A stretch of DNA of 64,000 nucleotides from an endosymbiont of unidentified scaly snail isolate Monju (GCF_000801295.1 NZ_AP012978.1:1364001-1428000), one strand, 5' to 3'. Positions 18,508 through 28,698 are shown, counted from the stretch's first letter. The notes: a model not told the origin generated them from the sequence alone. Numbers and translations are program-made.

Positions 18508-18905
18508 AACAGCCCCCATGCAAGCAACAATGCGAACAGCGGCGCGGCCAACAGTACCAGCCAGGCGGTGATACTCGCCATGGTCTTGTCCACGCCCAGA
18601 TCCACGTCGATCAGCAGGTAACGCAGGCCGGCCAGCAGGTGATGCAACACCGACCACAGCAGGCCGAACAACAGCATCGCGCCCAGCGGGCTGTGCAACC
18701 AGTCGGCGATCTGCCGGAACTCGGCCTCGCTACGCAAGGAACGATCGAGCAGATAGATCATGAAAGGCACCGCCAGGAACATCAGCACCCCGGTGATGCG
18801 GTGCACGATGGACATCACCCCGGCGACGGGGAGACGGATCTGCAACAGGTTCAGATGAACGGGCCGGTCCCCGGCACCCTTGAGTGACATGTTCGTGGTC
18901 CACAT
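18504..18905 (-). CDS. sdhC: Succinate dehydrogenase cytochrome b subunit SdhC
   Basis: A 133-residue membrane protein with three helices. The N-terminal RPVHLNLLQIRLPVAGVMSIVHRITGVLMF holds the quinone-site Ser and Arg in SIVHRITG, and WSVLHHLLAGLRYLLID supplies the heme His. No clear ribosome site separates ATG 18905 from ATG 18890. First gene of the sdhCDAB-sdhE operon. The 213 bp upstream (18906-19118) hold small GC hairpins but no gene. Confidence 0.92.
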   Translation of the reverse strand: MWTTNMSLKGAGDRPVHLNLLQIRLPVAGVMSIVHRITGVLMFLAVPFMIYLLDRSLRSEAEFRQIADWLHSPLGAMLLFGLLWSVLHHLLAGLRYLLIDVDLGVDKTMASITAWLVLLAAPLFALLLAWGLL

Positions 18906-19118
18906 GGTTGATGAGGGTAACGCGATGCCTGTTGTCTACCTTAACACCCGCGGGCGGCGACAGGGACCGTCGGCTAGCATGATTTGTTTCAATCCAATAG
19001 TAGCGTAGTAGCCCGGATGCAGCACAACGGGACCCGGAAACGCCCGCGGACCGTTCAGCCCGAGGACGGGCCTCCTGCAGGGCAGGAGCAGCGTCCCCGC
19101 CGCAAACCATTCGACCGC

Positions 19119-19637
19119 CTACAGGCCACTCAGCTCACGCAGGTGACGGAACAACCGGCGCGATGCCCCTGCGGGCTTGCCGGTGTCGCGCTCGCGGCGC
19201 GCGTCGCGGATCAGTTGCCGAAGCTGCTGGCGGTCAAGCCCCGGCCACTCGGCCGCCGCCTCGCCGATCAGCGCGTCGCCCTCGGCGATCAGGCGGTCGC
19301 GCCAGCGCTCAAGGCGGTGAAAGACCCGGTTGACCTCGACCTGCTGCGACTGCCGGTCTTCCAGGTCTTCCAGATAGATCCGCAGGTTGTCGAAGTCCTC
19401 GTCGGCCAGTTGCTTGAGGCAGTACTTGAGCTGGCGCTTGCGCGCGCCCGAGGGACGGATGGCGCGGACCTTGCCGATCTCGGCGATGGCGTCTTCATCC
19501 AGGCCGAGGCGCGCCAGCTCGTGGTCGTTCAGCCCGGTGGCCCGTTCGAGCAGCTCGGCGCGGGCGGCGATCTCGCGCTTGAGCGCGGTCTTATTGGGGC
19601 GCTGGCCTCGTTCGCGTGGCGTTTTTTCCTCGGTCAT
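19119..19637 (-). CDS. darP: Ribosome biogenesis factor DarP (YjgA, DUF615)
   Basis: A 172-residue charged helical protein. It starts MTEEKTPRERGQRPNKTALKRE and contains LIAEGDALIGEAAAEWPGLD and RQLIRDARRERD..KPAGASRRLFRHLREL, typical of the family that helps late 50S assembly. ATG 19637 overlaps the recJ stop by 4 nt. Confidence 0.92.
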   Translation of the reverse strand: MTEEKTPRERGQRPNKTALKREIAARAELLERATGLNDHELARLGLDEDAIAEIGKVRAIRPSGARKRQLKYCLKQLADEDFDNLRIYLEDLEDRQSQQVEVNRVFHRLERWRDRLIAEGDALIGEAAAEWPGLDRQQLRQLIRDARRERDTGKPAGASRRLFRHLRELSGL

Positions 19638-21385
19638 GCCGGCTCCAGGTGTTCGATGAGCAGTTGCAAGCTCTCGCGCCCGCGCCACTCGTTGACATCC
19701 AGGCGATAGGCTAGACGCGCACGTGGCGGTAGTTCAGGATGACGCTCCACGGCGCGGAAGGCAATGGCGTCGAGTGCCTGATCGCCACCTTCGGGACGCA
19801 CTACCAGCTTCCAGTGCTGCTCACCAACGATGCGCGAAGAGAGGATCTCGAAACAGCCGTCGAACAGCGGCTCGGGAAAGGCCTGGCCCCAGGGAGCACC
19901 AGCAGCGATCTGCCGCGCCGTCTCCAGGTTCAGCGCCTCCGGCGCCACCTCGCCGTCCGAGGGTATCAGCGGCTGCAGGTCCTCGGGCGTGAGCCTGTCG
20001 CGCACCACCGCATCGAAGGCCCGCGCAAAGGCGGCGAGATGCTCGCGACGCAGGCTCAGTCCCGCGGCCATGGCATGCCCGCCGAACTTCTCCAGCAGGT
20101 CCGGGTGCCGCGCCGCCACCGCATCCAGCGCATCGCGGATGTGCAGACCGGGGATGGAGCGCGCAGAGCCCTTCAACCACTCTCCGTCGGCCGCGGCAAA
20201 GGCGATCACCGGCCGGTGACAACGCTCCTTGATGCGCGAGGCGAGGATACCGATCACCCCCTGGTGCCAGTCCTCGCGGAACAAACACAGGCCCCAGTCG
20301 AGCTCGCCCTCGGGCCGCCACTCGGCGAGCATGGCCTCGGCCTGGCGTTGCATGCCCTGCTCGATCTGGCGGCGCTCGCGGTTGAGGCGGTCCAGTTCCT
20401 GCGCCAGCGGCCGGGCAACCTCGAGCGAATCGGCCAGCAGGCAGGCAATGCCGCGTGACATGTCATCCAGTCGGCCAGCGGCGTTGAGGCGGGGCCCCAC
20501 TGCAAAACCCATGTCCGCGGCCCGCACCCTCCTGTGGTCGCGCCCGGCGGCCTCCAGCAGGGCGAGGATGCCGGGCCGGCAGTCGCCTGCGCGGATGCGC
20601 GCCAGGCCCTGGTGCACGAGAATGCGGTTGTTGTGATCCAGGGGCACCACATCGGCCACCGTTCCCAGGGCCACCAGGTCGAGGAACTGCGCCATGTTCG
20701 GCGGCTCGATGCCGCGCCGTGCAAACCAGTCCCGGCGATGCAGCTCGGCGCGCAAGGCCAGCAGCACATAGAAGATCACTCCCACCCCGGCAATGGCCCC
20801 GGAAGGAAAGTCGTTGCCGGGCGCGTTGGGGTTCACGATCACCGCCGCCTCCGGCAGGCGCTCGCCCGGCAGGTGATGGTCGGTGACGATCACGGGGATT
20901 CCGGCGGCATTGGCCGCGTCCACGCCCTCGATGCTGGAGATGCCGTTATCCACGGTGATCAGCAGGTCAGGCGCGCGCTCGCACGCCAGGGCCACGATTT
21001 CGGGTGTCAGGCCATAGCCGTACTCGAAGCGATTGGGCACCAGGCACTCGATGTCGGCATGACCCATGGCGCGCACCGCCAGCAGGCTCAGGGCGCAACT
21101 GGTGGCGCCATCGGCATCGAAGTCACCCACCACCAACAGGCGGCCGCCGACCTCCATGACGTCGGCGATGCGGGCCGCCGCACGGTCTGCGCCGGTCATG
21201 CGCCCCGGCGGGATCAGGGCCGAGAGGGAGCGTTCCAGTTCCCGCGCCTCGCGTACCCCACGCGCGGCGTAGATGCGCCGCAATACCTCGGGCAGGTCGG
21301 CAGGCAGGTCGACGCCGGCCAGCGACACCTGGCGGCGCTCGATACTGGGGACAGCAATGTCGTCGGGCAGGGAGCGAGCGGTCAC
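19634..21385 (-). CDS. recJ: Single-stranded-DNA-specific exonuclease RecJ
   Basis: A 583-residue DHH-family 5'-3' exonuclease used in recombination and repair. Motifs include VVGDFDADGATSCALSL, LLITVDNGISS, VIVTDHHLPGE, VALGTVADVVPL, FAVGPRLNAAGRLDDM and GGHAMAAGLSL. A C-terminal OB fold covers about 470-583. The start is GTG 21385, in line with the E. coli N terminus. It is divergent from the phosphopantetheinyl transferase. Confidence 0.95.
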   Translation of the reverse strand: MTARSLPDDIAVPSIERRQVSLAGVDLPADLPEVLRRIYAARGVREARELERSLSALIPPGRMTGADRAAARIADVMEVGGRLLVVGDFDADGATSCALSLLAVRAMGHADIECLVPNRFEYGYGLTPEIVALACERAPDLLITVDNGISSIEGVDAANAAGIPVIVTDHHLPGERLPEAAVIVNPNAPGNDFPSGAIAGVGVIFYVLLALRAELHRRDWFARRGIEPPNMAQFLDLVALGTVADVVPLDHNNRILVHQGLARIRAGDCRPGILALLEAAGRDHRRVRAADMGFAVGPRLNAAGRLDDMSRGIACLLADSLEVARPLAQELDRLNRERRQIEQGMQRQAEAMLAEWRPEGELDWGLCLFREDWHQGVIGILASRIKERCHRPVIAFAAADGEWLKGSARSIPGLHIRDALDAVAARHPDLLEKFGGHAMAAGLSLRREHLAAFARAFDAVVRDRLTPEDLQPLIPSDGEVAPEALNLETARQIAAGAPWGQAFPEPLFDGCFEILSSRIVGEQHWKLVVRPEGGDQALDAIAFRAVERHPELPPRARLAYRLDVNEWRGRESLQLLIEHLEPA

Positions 21386-21431
21386 GGCGATTCATGCGGT
21401 TCGAGAGAGCGGAGATAGTACCATTGCCGAC

Positions 21432-22085
21432 ATGCCGACGAAGCCGACAGAGTGGTACCCCCGCGCCGAACCGCCCCCGCTGGCCGCCGACGAGATCCAC
21501 GTCTGGCACGCCCGGCTGGCTGCCCTGCCCTGCCGCCGCGACTGGCTGGCCGATGGCGAACGTGCGCGCCTCGGTTCGGCCACACCACCAACCGACTTCT
21601 GCGCCACGCGCAGCCTGCTGCGCCACCTGCTCGGACACTATCTCGGCTGTACGCCACAGGCCGTCCCCATCGTGCTCGCGCCGAGCGGCAAGCCCGCCCT
21701 GCGAGAGGATCTGCTGCACTTCAACCTCAGCCATGCCGGCGGCCAGCTGCTGATCGCGGTCTCGCGCGACCTGTCGCTCGGCATCGATTGCGAATCGCCA
21801 CGCCCGCTACGACACGCCGAGCGTATCGCCCGCCGCCTGTTCGATGCCGACGACTACCGGGCCTGGGAGGCCGGCGGCCGGGATCCGGCCCACTTCTTTC
21901 GCCTGTGGACCGCTATGGAGGCCCGTCAGAAATGTCTGGGCGGCGGCCTGTTCGGCCAGCGCCCGACCGGCACCCCACCGGCCTGCCGGATATTCGAGGT
22001 CGAGGGCCTGCCCGCCTGCCTGGCCTGGCAGCCGGCGAGTCGCCAGCCACGGGTCAGCTTGTGGCGCTGGAACGGCAAGTTATAA
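21432..22085 (+). CDS. 4'-phosphopantetheinyl transferase (Sfp/AcpT type)
   Basis: A 217-residue enzyme that loads phosphopantetheine onto carrier proteins. It shows APSGKPAL, LHFNLSHAGGQLLIAVS, the Mg-binding GIDCE and FFRLWTAMEARQKCLGGG. In the last motif the usual W-x-x-KEA-x-x-K is W-x-x-MEA-x-x-K; the catalytic Glu is kept and the first Lys is Met. The target carrier protein is not in the window. It lies 32 nt before uppP. Confidence 0.88.
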   Translation: MPTKPTEWYPRAEPPPLAADEIHVWHARLAALPCRRDWLADGERARLGSATPPTDFCATRSLLRHLLGHYLGCTPQAVPIVLAPSGKPALREDLLHFNLSHAGGQLLIAVSRDLSLGIDCESPRPLRHAERIARRLFDADDYRAWEAGGRDPAHFFRLWTAMEARQKCLGGGLFGQRPTGTPPACRIFEVEGLPACLAWQPASRQPRVSLWRWNGKL

Positions 22086-22116
22086 TCGCGGCCCTCACTC
22101 CACCCGGCGAAACATC

Positions 22117-22920
22117 ATGGACCCGATGCAGATCCTCCTGCTCGCACTGGTGCAGGGCCTCACCGAATTCCTGCCCATCTCGAGCTCCGGCCACCTGATC
22201 CTGGCCCCGCACCTGTTCGGCTTTGCCGATCAGGGCCTGGTACTGGACGTGGCGGTCCACTTCGGCACACTGATCGCGGTGGTCGGCTATTTCCGGCGCG
22301 ACATCTGGCAGATCGCCCGTGGCTGGTTGATCGCCCTGCCAGCGAGCCGCCCGGCCAACCCCGAGGCACGCCTGGGGTGGGCCATCATCATCGGCGTACT
22401 GCCGGTGGTTGTGGTCGGTCTGCTGCTCAAGGACTTCGTCGAGTCGGAGTTGCGCCAGGCGTGGATCATCGCCGCCACCACCATCGTTTTCGGCCTGTTG
22501 CTGGGCTGGGCCGACTGGCGTGCGCAGCGCGAGCGCGACATCGCGCGACTGGGCATCCGCGATGCACTGCTGATCGGCCTGGCGCAGGTGCTGGCACTGG
22601 TGCCCGGCACCTCGCGCTCCGGCATCACCATGACCGCCGGTCTGATGCTGGGCTTCACCCGCGAGGCCGCCGCACGCTTCTCCTTCCTGCTGTCGATACC
22701 GACCATCCTCGGCTCCTCCATCCTGATCCTGCGCGACGTGCTTGCCGCACCCGAAACGGTGGATCCGACAGTGCTGGCCTCGGCCGTGGGACTTTCCGCG
22801 CTCACTGCCTGGGCCTGCATCCATTACTTCCTCGCCTTCATCGAGCGCATCGGCATGTGGCCCTTCGTGATCTACCGGCTGCTGCTCGGCGCGGTGATCC
22901 TGCTGGTACTGGCCGGCTGA
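22117..22920 (+). CDS. uppP: Undecaprenyl-diphosphatase UppP (BacA)
   Basis: A 267-residue polytopic membrane phosphatase that recycles the cell-wall lipid carrier. It has ALVQGLTEFLPISSSGHLIL with the catalytic E/Q motif near the N terminus and LVPGTSRSGITMTAGL. About eight membrane segments. It is convergent with sixA, whose stop begins at the next base. Confidence 0.97.
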   Translation: MDPMQILLLALVQGLTEFLPISSSGHLILAPHLFGFADQGLVLDVAVHFGTLIAVVGYFRRDIWQIARGWLIALPASRPANPEARLGWAIIIGVLPVVVVGLLLKDFVESELRQAWIIAATTIVFGLLLGWADWRAQRERDIARLGIRDALLIGLAQVLALVPGTSRSGITMTAGLMLGFTREAAARFSFLLSIPTILGSSILILRDVLAAPETVDPTVLASAVGLSALTAWACIHYFLAFIERIGMWPFVIYRLLLGAVILLVLAG

Positions 22921-23415
22921 TCAGGCCAGGACACGCGGCGGCACCAGCCAGCGCAGCTCCCCGCAGCCGGGGCGGACTGCCGCCCAGTCGTCGATGGCCA
23001 GGTCGATGCGCGCCATGGCGGCAGTGGGGAAACGCAGGCGCCCGCCCCCGGCCAGCAGGGCAACCAACTCGCCCAGCGCCGGTTGGTGGCCGGTGAGCAG
23101 CAGGCGTCGAACCGGCTGGTCGAATCCTTGCAGAAAGGTCAGCAGGTCCTCACCGTCGAAGACGTAGAGCGTGTCGCGGATCGCGACCGGGCACTCCCAG
23201 CCGCCGGCACGGTGCGCGCGCCGCAGGGTGTCGCGTGCGCGCAGCGCCGGCGAACTGAGCGCGAGATCGGGCAGCTCCCCGGCCTCGGCCAGCCAACGCC
23301 CCATGCGCTTCGCCGCACGTTTGCCCTTCCCCTTCAGCGGCCGCTCGAGATCCGCCGCATCGGAGTCCCAGTCGGACTTGCCCTTGCCGTGCCGGAACAG
23401 CAGCAGGGAGCGCAT
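22921..23415 (-). CDS. sixA: SixA-type phosphohistidine phosphatase
   Basis: A 164-residue histidine-phosphatase-fold protein. It has [12 protein letters not shown] (catalytic RHG), [14 protein letters not shown] and [13 protein letters not shown] with the second active-site His. SixA acts on phosphohistidine in signalling or PTS proteins. It starts only 3 nt after the corrected ppsA stop, so the two are probably co-transcribed. Confidence 0.9.
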   Translation of the reverse strand: MRSLLLFRHGKGKSDWDSDAADLERPLKGKGKRAAKRMGRWLAEAGELPDLALSSPALRARDTLRRAHRAGGWECPVAIRDTLYVFDGEDLLTFLQGFDQPVRRLLLTGHQPALGELVALLAGGGRLRFPTAAMARIDLAIDDWAAVRPGCGELRWLVPPRVLA

Positions 23416-23418
23416 GCT

Positions 23419-25788
23419 TCAGTCGGTATCGCGTCTGGCCAGGCGCAGCCAGGTATCGACCACAGTGTGTCGGGATTGAGCGAGAGCGACTCGATGCCCT
23501 TCGCCACCAGCCATTCGGACAGGTCGGGATGGTCAGAGGGTCCCTGGCCGCAGATACCGATGTACTTGCCCGCCCGGCGCGCGGCGTCGATGGCCATCTC
23601 CAGCATCTTCAGCACCGCCGGGTTGCGCTCGTCGAAACGATCGGCGACCAGCGCCGAGTCGCGATCCAGCCCCAGGGTGAGCTGGGTCATGTCATTGGAA
23701 CCGATGGAGAAGCCGTCGAAGTGGGCAAGGAATTCGTCGGCCAGCACCGCGTTCGACGGCAGCTCGCACATCATGATGATCTTCAGCCCGTCCTCGCCGC
23801 GCCGCAGGCCGTTGTCCGCGAGCAGGGCGATCACCCCCTCGGCCTCCTCGAGCGTGCGCACGAAGGGCACCATGATCTGCAGGTTCTTCAGGCCCATGGT
23901 CTCGCGCACGTAACGGATGGCTTCGCATTCCATCTCGAAGCAGGGGCGGAAACGCTCGCTGAGATAGCGCGAGGCCCCGCGGAAGCCGATCATGGGGTTC
24001 TCCTCGTGCGGCTCGTAAAGTTCGCCGCCGAGCAGATTGGCGTACTCGTTGGACTTGAAGTCCGACAGGCGCAGGATCACCGGCTGCGGCGCAAAGGCGG
24101 CGGCGATGGTGGACACGCCCTCGGCCACACGCTTGATGAAGTACTCACGCGGCCCGCCCCAGGCGGCGATGCGTTCGGCGAGCTGCGCGCGCAGCCCGGC
24201 ATCGAGCCGCTCGAACTCGAGCAGTGCCTGCGGGTGAATGCCGACCATGTTGTTGACGATGAACTCCAGCCGCGCCAGCCCGACCCCGTGGTTGGGGATC
24301 TGCGCGAAGCTGAAGGCGCGCTCGGGATTGCCGACGTTCATCATGATCTTCACCGGCACCTCGGGCATCGAGTCGAGCTCGACGCGGTGCACCTCGAAGG
24401 GCAGCTGCCCCTCGTAGACCAGGCCGGTATCCCCCTCGGCGCAGGACACGGTGACCTCGGCGCCATCCGGGATGCTGGCCGTGGCGTCCCCGCAGCCGAC
24501 CACCGCGGGCACACCCAGTTCGCGCGCGATGATGGCGGCATGACAGGTACGCCCACCGCGGTTGGTGACGATGGCCGCGGCACGCTTCATGATCGGCTCC
24601 CAGTCGGGATCGGTCATGTCGGTGACCAGCACATCACCTTCCTGCACCTTGTCCATCTCGTCCAGGCTGAGGATGACCCGCGCCGCGCCCTGGCCGATAC
24701 GCGCGCCAATGGAGCGCCCCTCGGCCAGCACCGGGCCACGCTCCTTCAACGCGTAACGCTCCAGCACCCGGCCGCTGTGGCTCTGCACGGTCTCCGGCCG
24801 CGTGCACGATGTAGAGCTGTCCATCGAGGCCGTCGAGCGCCCACTCGATATCCATGGGACGCTGGTAATGCCGTTCGATGGCCATTGCCTGGCGCGCCAG
24901 CTCCTGGACCTGAGCATCGTCAATGCAGAACCGGTTGCGCTCGGCCTCGGGCACGTCCACCACCTGCACCGGGCTGTCACCGCCGACGGCATATACCATC
25001 TTGATCGCCTTGGCACCCAGGGTGCGCCGCAACACCGCCGGCCGCCCTGCCTCCAGGGTGGGCTTGTGGACGTGGAACTCGTCGGGATTGACAGCGCCCT
25101 GCACCACCATTTCGCCCAACCCATAGCTGCCGGTGATGAATACGGTGTCACGGAAGCCGCTCTCGGTATCCAGGGTGAACATCACCCCCGAGGCGCCGAT
25201 GTCGGAACGCACCATCTTCTGTACCGCGGCCGACAGCGCCACCTGGCTGTGATCGAAGCCCTGGTGCACCCGGTAGGCAATGGCGCGGTCGTTGAACAGC
25301 GAGGCGAACACCTCGTGCACCGCTTGCTTGACGTTCTCCAGGCCCTGCACGTTGAGGAAGGTCTCCTGCTGGCCGGCGAAGGAGGCCTCCGGCAGGTCTT
25401 CTGCGGTGGCCGAGGAGCGCACCGCCCAGCTCGCCTCGGCCCCGTACTCGGCCTCCAGCTCGCGGTAGGTTGCCTCCAGCGCCCGCTCGAAGGCGGGTGG
25501 AAAGGGCGTCTCGAGTATCCATTGCCGGACCTGCGCCCCAACCTGGGCCAGGCGGCGCACATCACCCACGTCCAGCTCCGCGAGCAACGCGTCGATGCGC
25601 TCGGCCAGGCCATCGTGGGCCAGGAACTCGCGGTAGGCCTGTGCCGTGGTGGCAAAACCGTCAGGCACCCGGACCAGGCCATCGGCGGTGAGGTTGCGCA
25701 GCATCTCGCCAAGCGACGCATTCTTGCCGCCGACCTTGTCCACGTCGCTCATCTGCACCTCGTGCAGACGCAGGATGTACTCGCTCAT
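23419..25788 (-). pseudogene. ppsA: Phosphoenolpyruvate synthase gene with two 2-nt indels
   Basis: Across three frame segments the sequence reads as PpsA, about 789 residues (E. coli 792), which makes PEP from pyruvate and ATP in gluconeogenesis. Segment 1 (25788 to about 24803) holds [13 protein letters not shown] and [21 protein letters not shown] and reaches QLYIVHA. The expected RPETV continues in another frame, as if a CG were lost from CGCGCG near 24801. Segment 2 has the phospho-His loop [26 protein letters not shown] and [11 protein letters not shown]. After SLNPDT, near 23463, two extra bases in ACACAC shift it again, and the end [12 protein letters not shown] returns to the first frame. 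Either an inactivated gene or two sequence errors. Confidence 0.85.
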
Positions 25789-25912
25789 GATCTTCTTACC
25801 ATCGACCAGAAAAATGGTTAGACTGGGTTGCGTGTTAGGGCCTCAGCAGTCTAGGGCTTTTGAGGCAATCGCGACACCTTCAAGCTTCGAAAATTTTCAA
25901 TACAAGGCCCAA

Positions 25913-26212
25913 ATGAACCGGATCCGAGTCAAGAACGACGGCAACAAGATTTCCATCGCCATCCAGGGCGACTTCACCTTCGACCTCAATCGCGAATTCC
26001 GCGAAACCTATCAATCCTGTCCTGCCGGCGCACAGTTCGAGATCGATCTGCGACAGTCCGACTACATGGACAGCGCCGGGCTGGGCATGCTGTTGCAACT
26101 GCGCGACTATGCCGGCGGTGATTCGGCGCGCGTCACCATCACCGGCGCCAACGAGACGATCCGCAGCGTGCTCGAGGTGGCCAACTTCCACAAACTGTTC
26201 ACAATCCGCTGA
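25913..26212 (+). CDS. STAS-domain protein (anti-sigma-factor-antagonist type)
   Basis: A 99-residue single STAS domain. It has [25 protein letters not shown] with the phosphorylatable Ser of SpoIIAA-type proteins in YMDSAGLG, then [23 protein letters not shown]. No kinase or phosphatase partner is encoded nearby, so the partner must be elsewhere. It is divergent from ppsA; a GAAAATTTTC palindrome (25889-25898) lies just before the gene. The last 14 nt overlap the convergent sthA. Confidence 0.85.
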   Translation: MNRIRVKNDGNKISIAIQGDFTFDLNREFRETYQSCPAGAQFEIDLRQSDYMDSAGLGMLLQLRDYAGGDSARVTITGANETIRSVLEVANFHKLFTIR

Positions 26213-27599
26213 CCCGGTTCAGACCGTACAGCGCCGCCACCCGGTAGGCCTCGGCCATGGTCGGGTAGTTGAAGGTGGTGTTGGCAAAATAGCGAATGCT
26301 GTTCGCCTCCCCCGGCTGCGCCATGATAGCCTGGCCGATGTGCACGATCTCCGAGGCCTGTTCACCAAAGCAGTGGATGCCCAGCAGCTGCAGGGTCTCA
26401 CGGTGGAACAGCAGCTTGAGCATGCCCACGTCACGGCCTGCGATCTGCGCCCGCGCCAGGTTCTTGAACTCGGCCCGCCCAACCTCGTAGGGCACGTTCT
26501 GCTCGGTCAGTTCGCGCTCGGTGCGACCGATCGAGCTGATCTCGGGACTGGTGAAGATGCCGGCAGGCACCTCCTCGATCAAGCGGTAGTCCACCTCGCC
26601 CTGGGCGATCAGGTGGCCAACGAAACGTCCTTGATCATAGCTGGCGCTGGCCAACCCCGGCGGTCCGGCCACATCGCCCACCGCGTAGATGTGTGACTGC
26701 GCGGTACGAAAGTTCTCGTCCACCTCGAGCTGCCCACGCGAATTGGCCTCCAGCCCGATGGCCTCCAGGTTCAGCTGGTCGGTGTTGCCGGTACGCCCGT
26801 TGGCCCAGAACAGCAGATCGGAGCGGATCTGCTTGCCCGAGGCACAGTGCAGCACGACGCCGTCGTCCAGATATTCCACTCGCGCGACCCGTTCGTTATG
26901 AAGGATCACCACGCCCTGGTCGCGCAGGTGATAACCCAGGGCGTCGGTGATCTCGTCGTCGAGAAACGACAGCAGGCGGTCGCGCGTATTGACCAGATTC
27001 ACCTTGACGTCCAGGTTGGCGAAGATGGAAGCATATTCGCAACCGATCACCCCGGCCCCGTAGATGGTGACGCGCCGGGGCGTGCGCTTCAGCTCGAGCA
27101 CCGTGTCGCTGTCCACCACACAGGGGTGTGCGAAGTCGATCTCCGGCGGACGATAAGGACGCGAGCCGGTGGCGATCACGAAATGATCGGCCCGCAGGAC
27201 CTGCTGCTCCCCGTCACCCCGCACCACCTCCAGAGAGTGCGGATCGATGAAGCGCGCCATCCCGTGATACAACGCCACCCGGTTGCGGGTGTAGTAACGA
27301 TGGCGCATGCTCACCTGCCGCTCGATCACCTGGCTCGAGGTACGCAGCAACTCCGACCAGCCGACATCCATGTGTCCCAGGGTATGCTCGAACAGCGGAT
27401 GATGCCGGTAGTCGGCCAGCAACTGGATGGCATGACGCAGGGTCTTGCTGGGGATGGTGCCCTTGTGGGTACAGTTGCCGCCGACCTGCGGCTGGGCCTC
27501 GACGGCCGCTACCGACACTCCCTGCTTGGACAGCTTCATGCAGGCGCCTTCGCCACCCGGCCCGGTGCCGATCACGATCACGTCGTAGGTTGCCGCCAT
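26199..27599 (-). CDS. sthA: Soluble pyridine nucleotide transhydrogenase SthA
   Basis: A 466-residue FAD-dependent enzyme, the same length as E. coli SthA, that moves hydride between NADPH and NAD+. It has [19 protein letters not shown] for [20 protein letters not shown] where one of the redox Cys pair of relatives is Thr (a known SthA trait), [17 protein letters not shown] for NAD(P) and [25 protein letters not shown] precedes ATG 27599. Confidence 0.95.
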   Translation of the reverse strand: MAATYDVIVIGTGPGGEGACMKLSKQGVSVAAVEAQPQVGGNCTHKGTIPSKTLRHAIQLLADYRHHPLFEHTLGHMDVGWSELLRTSSQVIERQVSMRHRYYTRNRVALYHGMARFIDPHSLEVVRGDGEQQVLRADHFVIATGSRPYRPPEIDFAHPCVVDSDTVLELKRTPRRVTIYGAGVIGCEYASIFANLDVKVNLVNTRDRLLSFLDDEITDALGYHLRDQGVVILHNERVARVEYLDDGVVLHCASGKQIRSDLLFWANGRTGNTDQLNLEAIGLEANSRGQLEVDENFRTAQSHIYAVGDVAGPPGLASASYDQGRFVGHLIAQGEVDYRLIEEVPAGIFTSPEISSIGRTERELTEQNVPYEVGRAEFKNLARAQIAGRDVGMLKLLFHRETLQLLGIHCFGEQASEIVHIGQAIMAQPGEANSIRYFANTTFNYPTMAEAYRVAALYGLNRVSGL

Positions 27600-27612
27600 T
27601 GCTACTCCATGG

Positions 27613-27640
27613 TTGAACCAAAGCATCAAGACCTTACTAT
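27613..27640 (+). promoter_or_regulatory. Possible promoter of the 105-residue gene
   Basis: TTGAAC (27613-27618) and TACTAT (27635-27640) with a 16-nt spacer, each 4 of 6 to consensus, in the divergent region before 27677. Weak evidence. Confidence 0.3.
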
Positions 27641-27676
27641 AGAAGTGCCCCCACAATAGCAGCATTGGATGCCTCA

Positions 27677-27994
27677 ATGCCCCATTTCCCCGAAAATCCG
27701 CTGGCCAACATGGCCTTCGACCCGAGTGCCATCGACCGCACCATCGACCTCGACGAACCGGACGAGACGGCGGCGCTGGCACAAGTGGAACGCCTGATCG
27801 CCGAGGCGCCACCCGGCCAGTGCCTGTTGCTGCGCTTTCCGCCGGCCACCGGCGACGGGCGCGAGACCCTGTTCCAGCCGCTGGGACGTTTCCTGCTGGA
27901 GGCACGGCGTGCCGGTCGCATTGCACGCTGCCTGCCGGCGGCCGACGGTGCCGGCTATGTGATCGCCTTGCCCGCTTCGTCCGAATCGGATTGA
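27677..27994 (+). CDS. Hypothetical protein next to lexA
   Basis: A 105-residue protein ([16 protein letters not shown]..). It has a helix ([19 protein letters not shown]), a hydrophobic strand (CLLLRFPP), a second helix ([19 protein letters not shown]) and a C-terminal VIALPAS strand. No known domain is recognised. It ends 59 nt before lexA, but lexA has its own strong promoter. A SulA-like role is not supported by any motif. Confidence 0.55.
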   Translation: MPHFPENPLANMAFDPSAIDRTIDLDEPDETAALAQVERLIAEAPPGQCLLLRFPPATGDGRETLFQPLGRFLLEARRAGRIARCLPAADGAGYVIALPASSESD

Positions 27995-28018
27995 CGGGTT
28001 CTCCTCCTGTTCTATAAT
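27991..28018 (+). promoter_or_regulatory. lexA promoter
   Basis: TTGACG (27991-27996) and a perfect TATAAT (28013-28018) with a 16-nt spacer. The -35 box overlaps the stop of the upstream gene. The -10 region is bracketed by the putative LexA half-sites. Confidence 0.75.
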
Positions 28019-28039
28019 CGAGAAGAACCAATATAGAAC
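28009..28039 (+). promoter_or_regulatory. Putative LexA operator of lexA
   Basis: GAAC-N7-GAAC (28025-28039) reads GTTC-N7-GTTC on the other strand, the SOS-box layout known from alphaproteobacteria. A further GTTC half-site at 28009 makes GTTCTATA/TATAGAAC a perfect 8-bp inverted pair 15 nt apart. There is no CTGT-N8-ACAG box here. A near copy of the 15-mer precedes the integron integrase remnant. Confidence 0.65.
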
Positions 28040-28053
28040 GAGGACCCCCCCGC

Positions 28054-28698
28054 ATGACCCCCAGCCTCACCCGCCGCCAGCAAGAGATCTTCGATTACCT
28101 GGCCGAGCAACTGCCGAAACTGCCTCACCCGCCCACGCTGGGCGAGTTGTGCCAGATGCTGGGGCTGAAATCGCGCGGCTCGCTGCACAAGCAGATCCAG
28201 GCACTGATCGACGCCGGCCTGGTGGAGCCCATGCACAACCTGCGGCGAGGTATCCGTCTTACACCCCGTGGGAAACGCCTGGCCTCGGGCCGCACCCAGA
28301 CCATCGAGGCAAACGACAGCGACGAACTGCCGATGTACGGGTACATCGCGGCCGGCCGGCCGATCGAGGCCATCGCCAATCCCGACACCATCCTGGTACC
28401 ACCAGTGCTGCGCACCGAGAACCCCTGTTACGTGTTGCAGGTGAAAGGGGATTCCATGATCGAGGAAGGCATCCTCGACGGGGACTGGGTCGTCATAGAG
28501 CAACGCGATACCGCACGCAACGGCGAGATCGTGGTCGCCCTGGTCGATGGCGAGGAGGCCACACTCAAGCGCCTGGAAAAGCGCCCTGGCGAGATCGTCC
28601 TGCACCCGGCCAACAGCAGCATGTCACCCATGCGCTATCACCCCTCGCAGGTACAGATCCAGGGCGTGCTGGTCGGTCAGATGCGACGCTATCACTGA
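28054..28698 (+). CDS. lexA: LexA repressor (S24 autoprotease), divergent DNA-binding domain
   Basis: A 214-residue protein. The N-terminal winged helix is [49 protein letters not shown], whose recognition helix differs from enteric LexA (RSPNAAEEHLKAL). The C-terminal S24 domain has the Ala-Gly cleavage site in [12 protein letters not shown], the catalytic Ser in [15 protein letters not shown] and the catalytic Lys in [10 protein letters not shown]. It represses the SOS regulon and self-cleaves with RecA. The unusual recognition helix agrees with the non-enteric operator upstream. Confidence 0.94.
   Translation: MTPSLTRRQQEIFDYLAEQLPKLPHPPTLGELCQMLGLKSRGSLHKQIQALIDAGLVEPMHNLRRGIRLTPRGKRLASGRTQTIEANDSDELPMYGYIAAGRPIEAIANPDTILVPPVLRTENPCYVLQVKGDSMIEEGILDGDWVVIEQRDTARNGEIVVALVDGEEATLKRLEKRPGEIVLHPANSSMSPMRYHPSQVQIQGVLVGQMRRYH

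Noticed and set aside
24780-24820. Programmed frameshifting in ppsA
   Set aside because: There is no slippery heptamer with a downstream stem, and a second shift is needed at the 3' end.
27990-28053. An enteric CTGT-N8-ACAG LexA box in the lexA promoter
   Set aside because: CTGT at 28007-28010 has no ACAG partner at the right distance.
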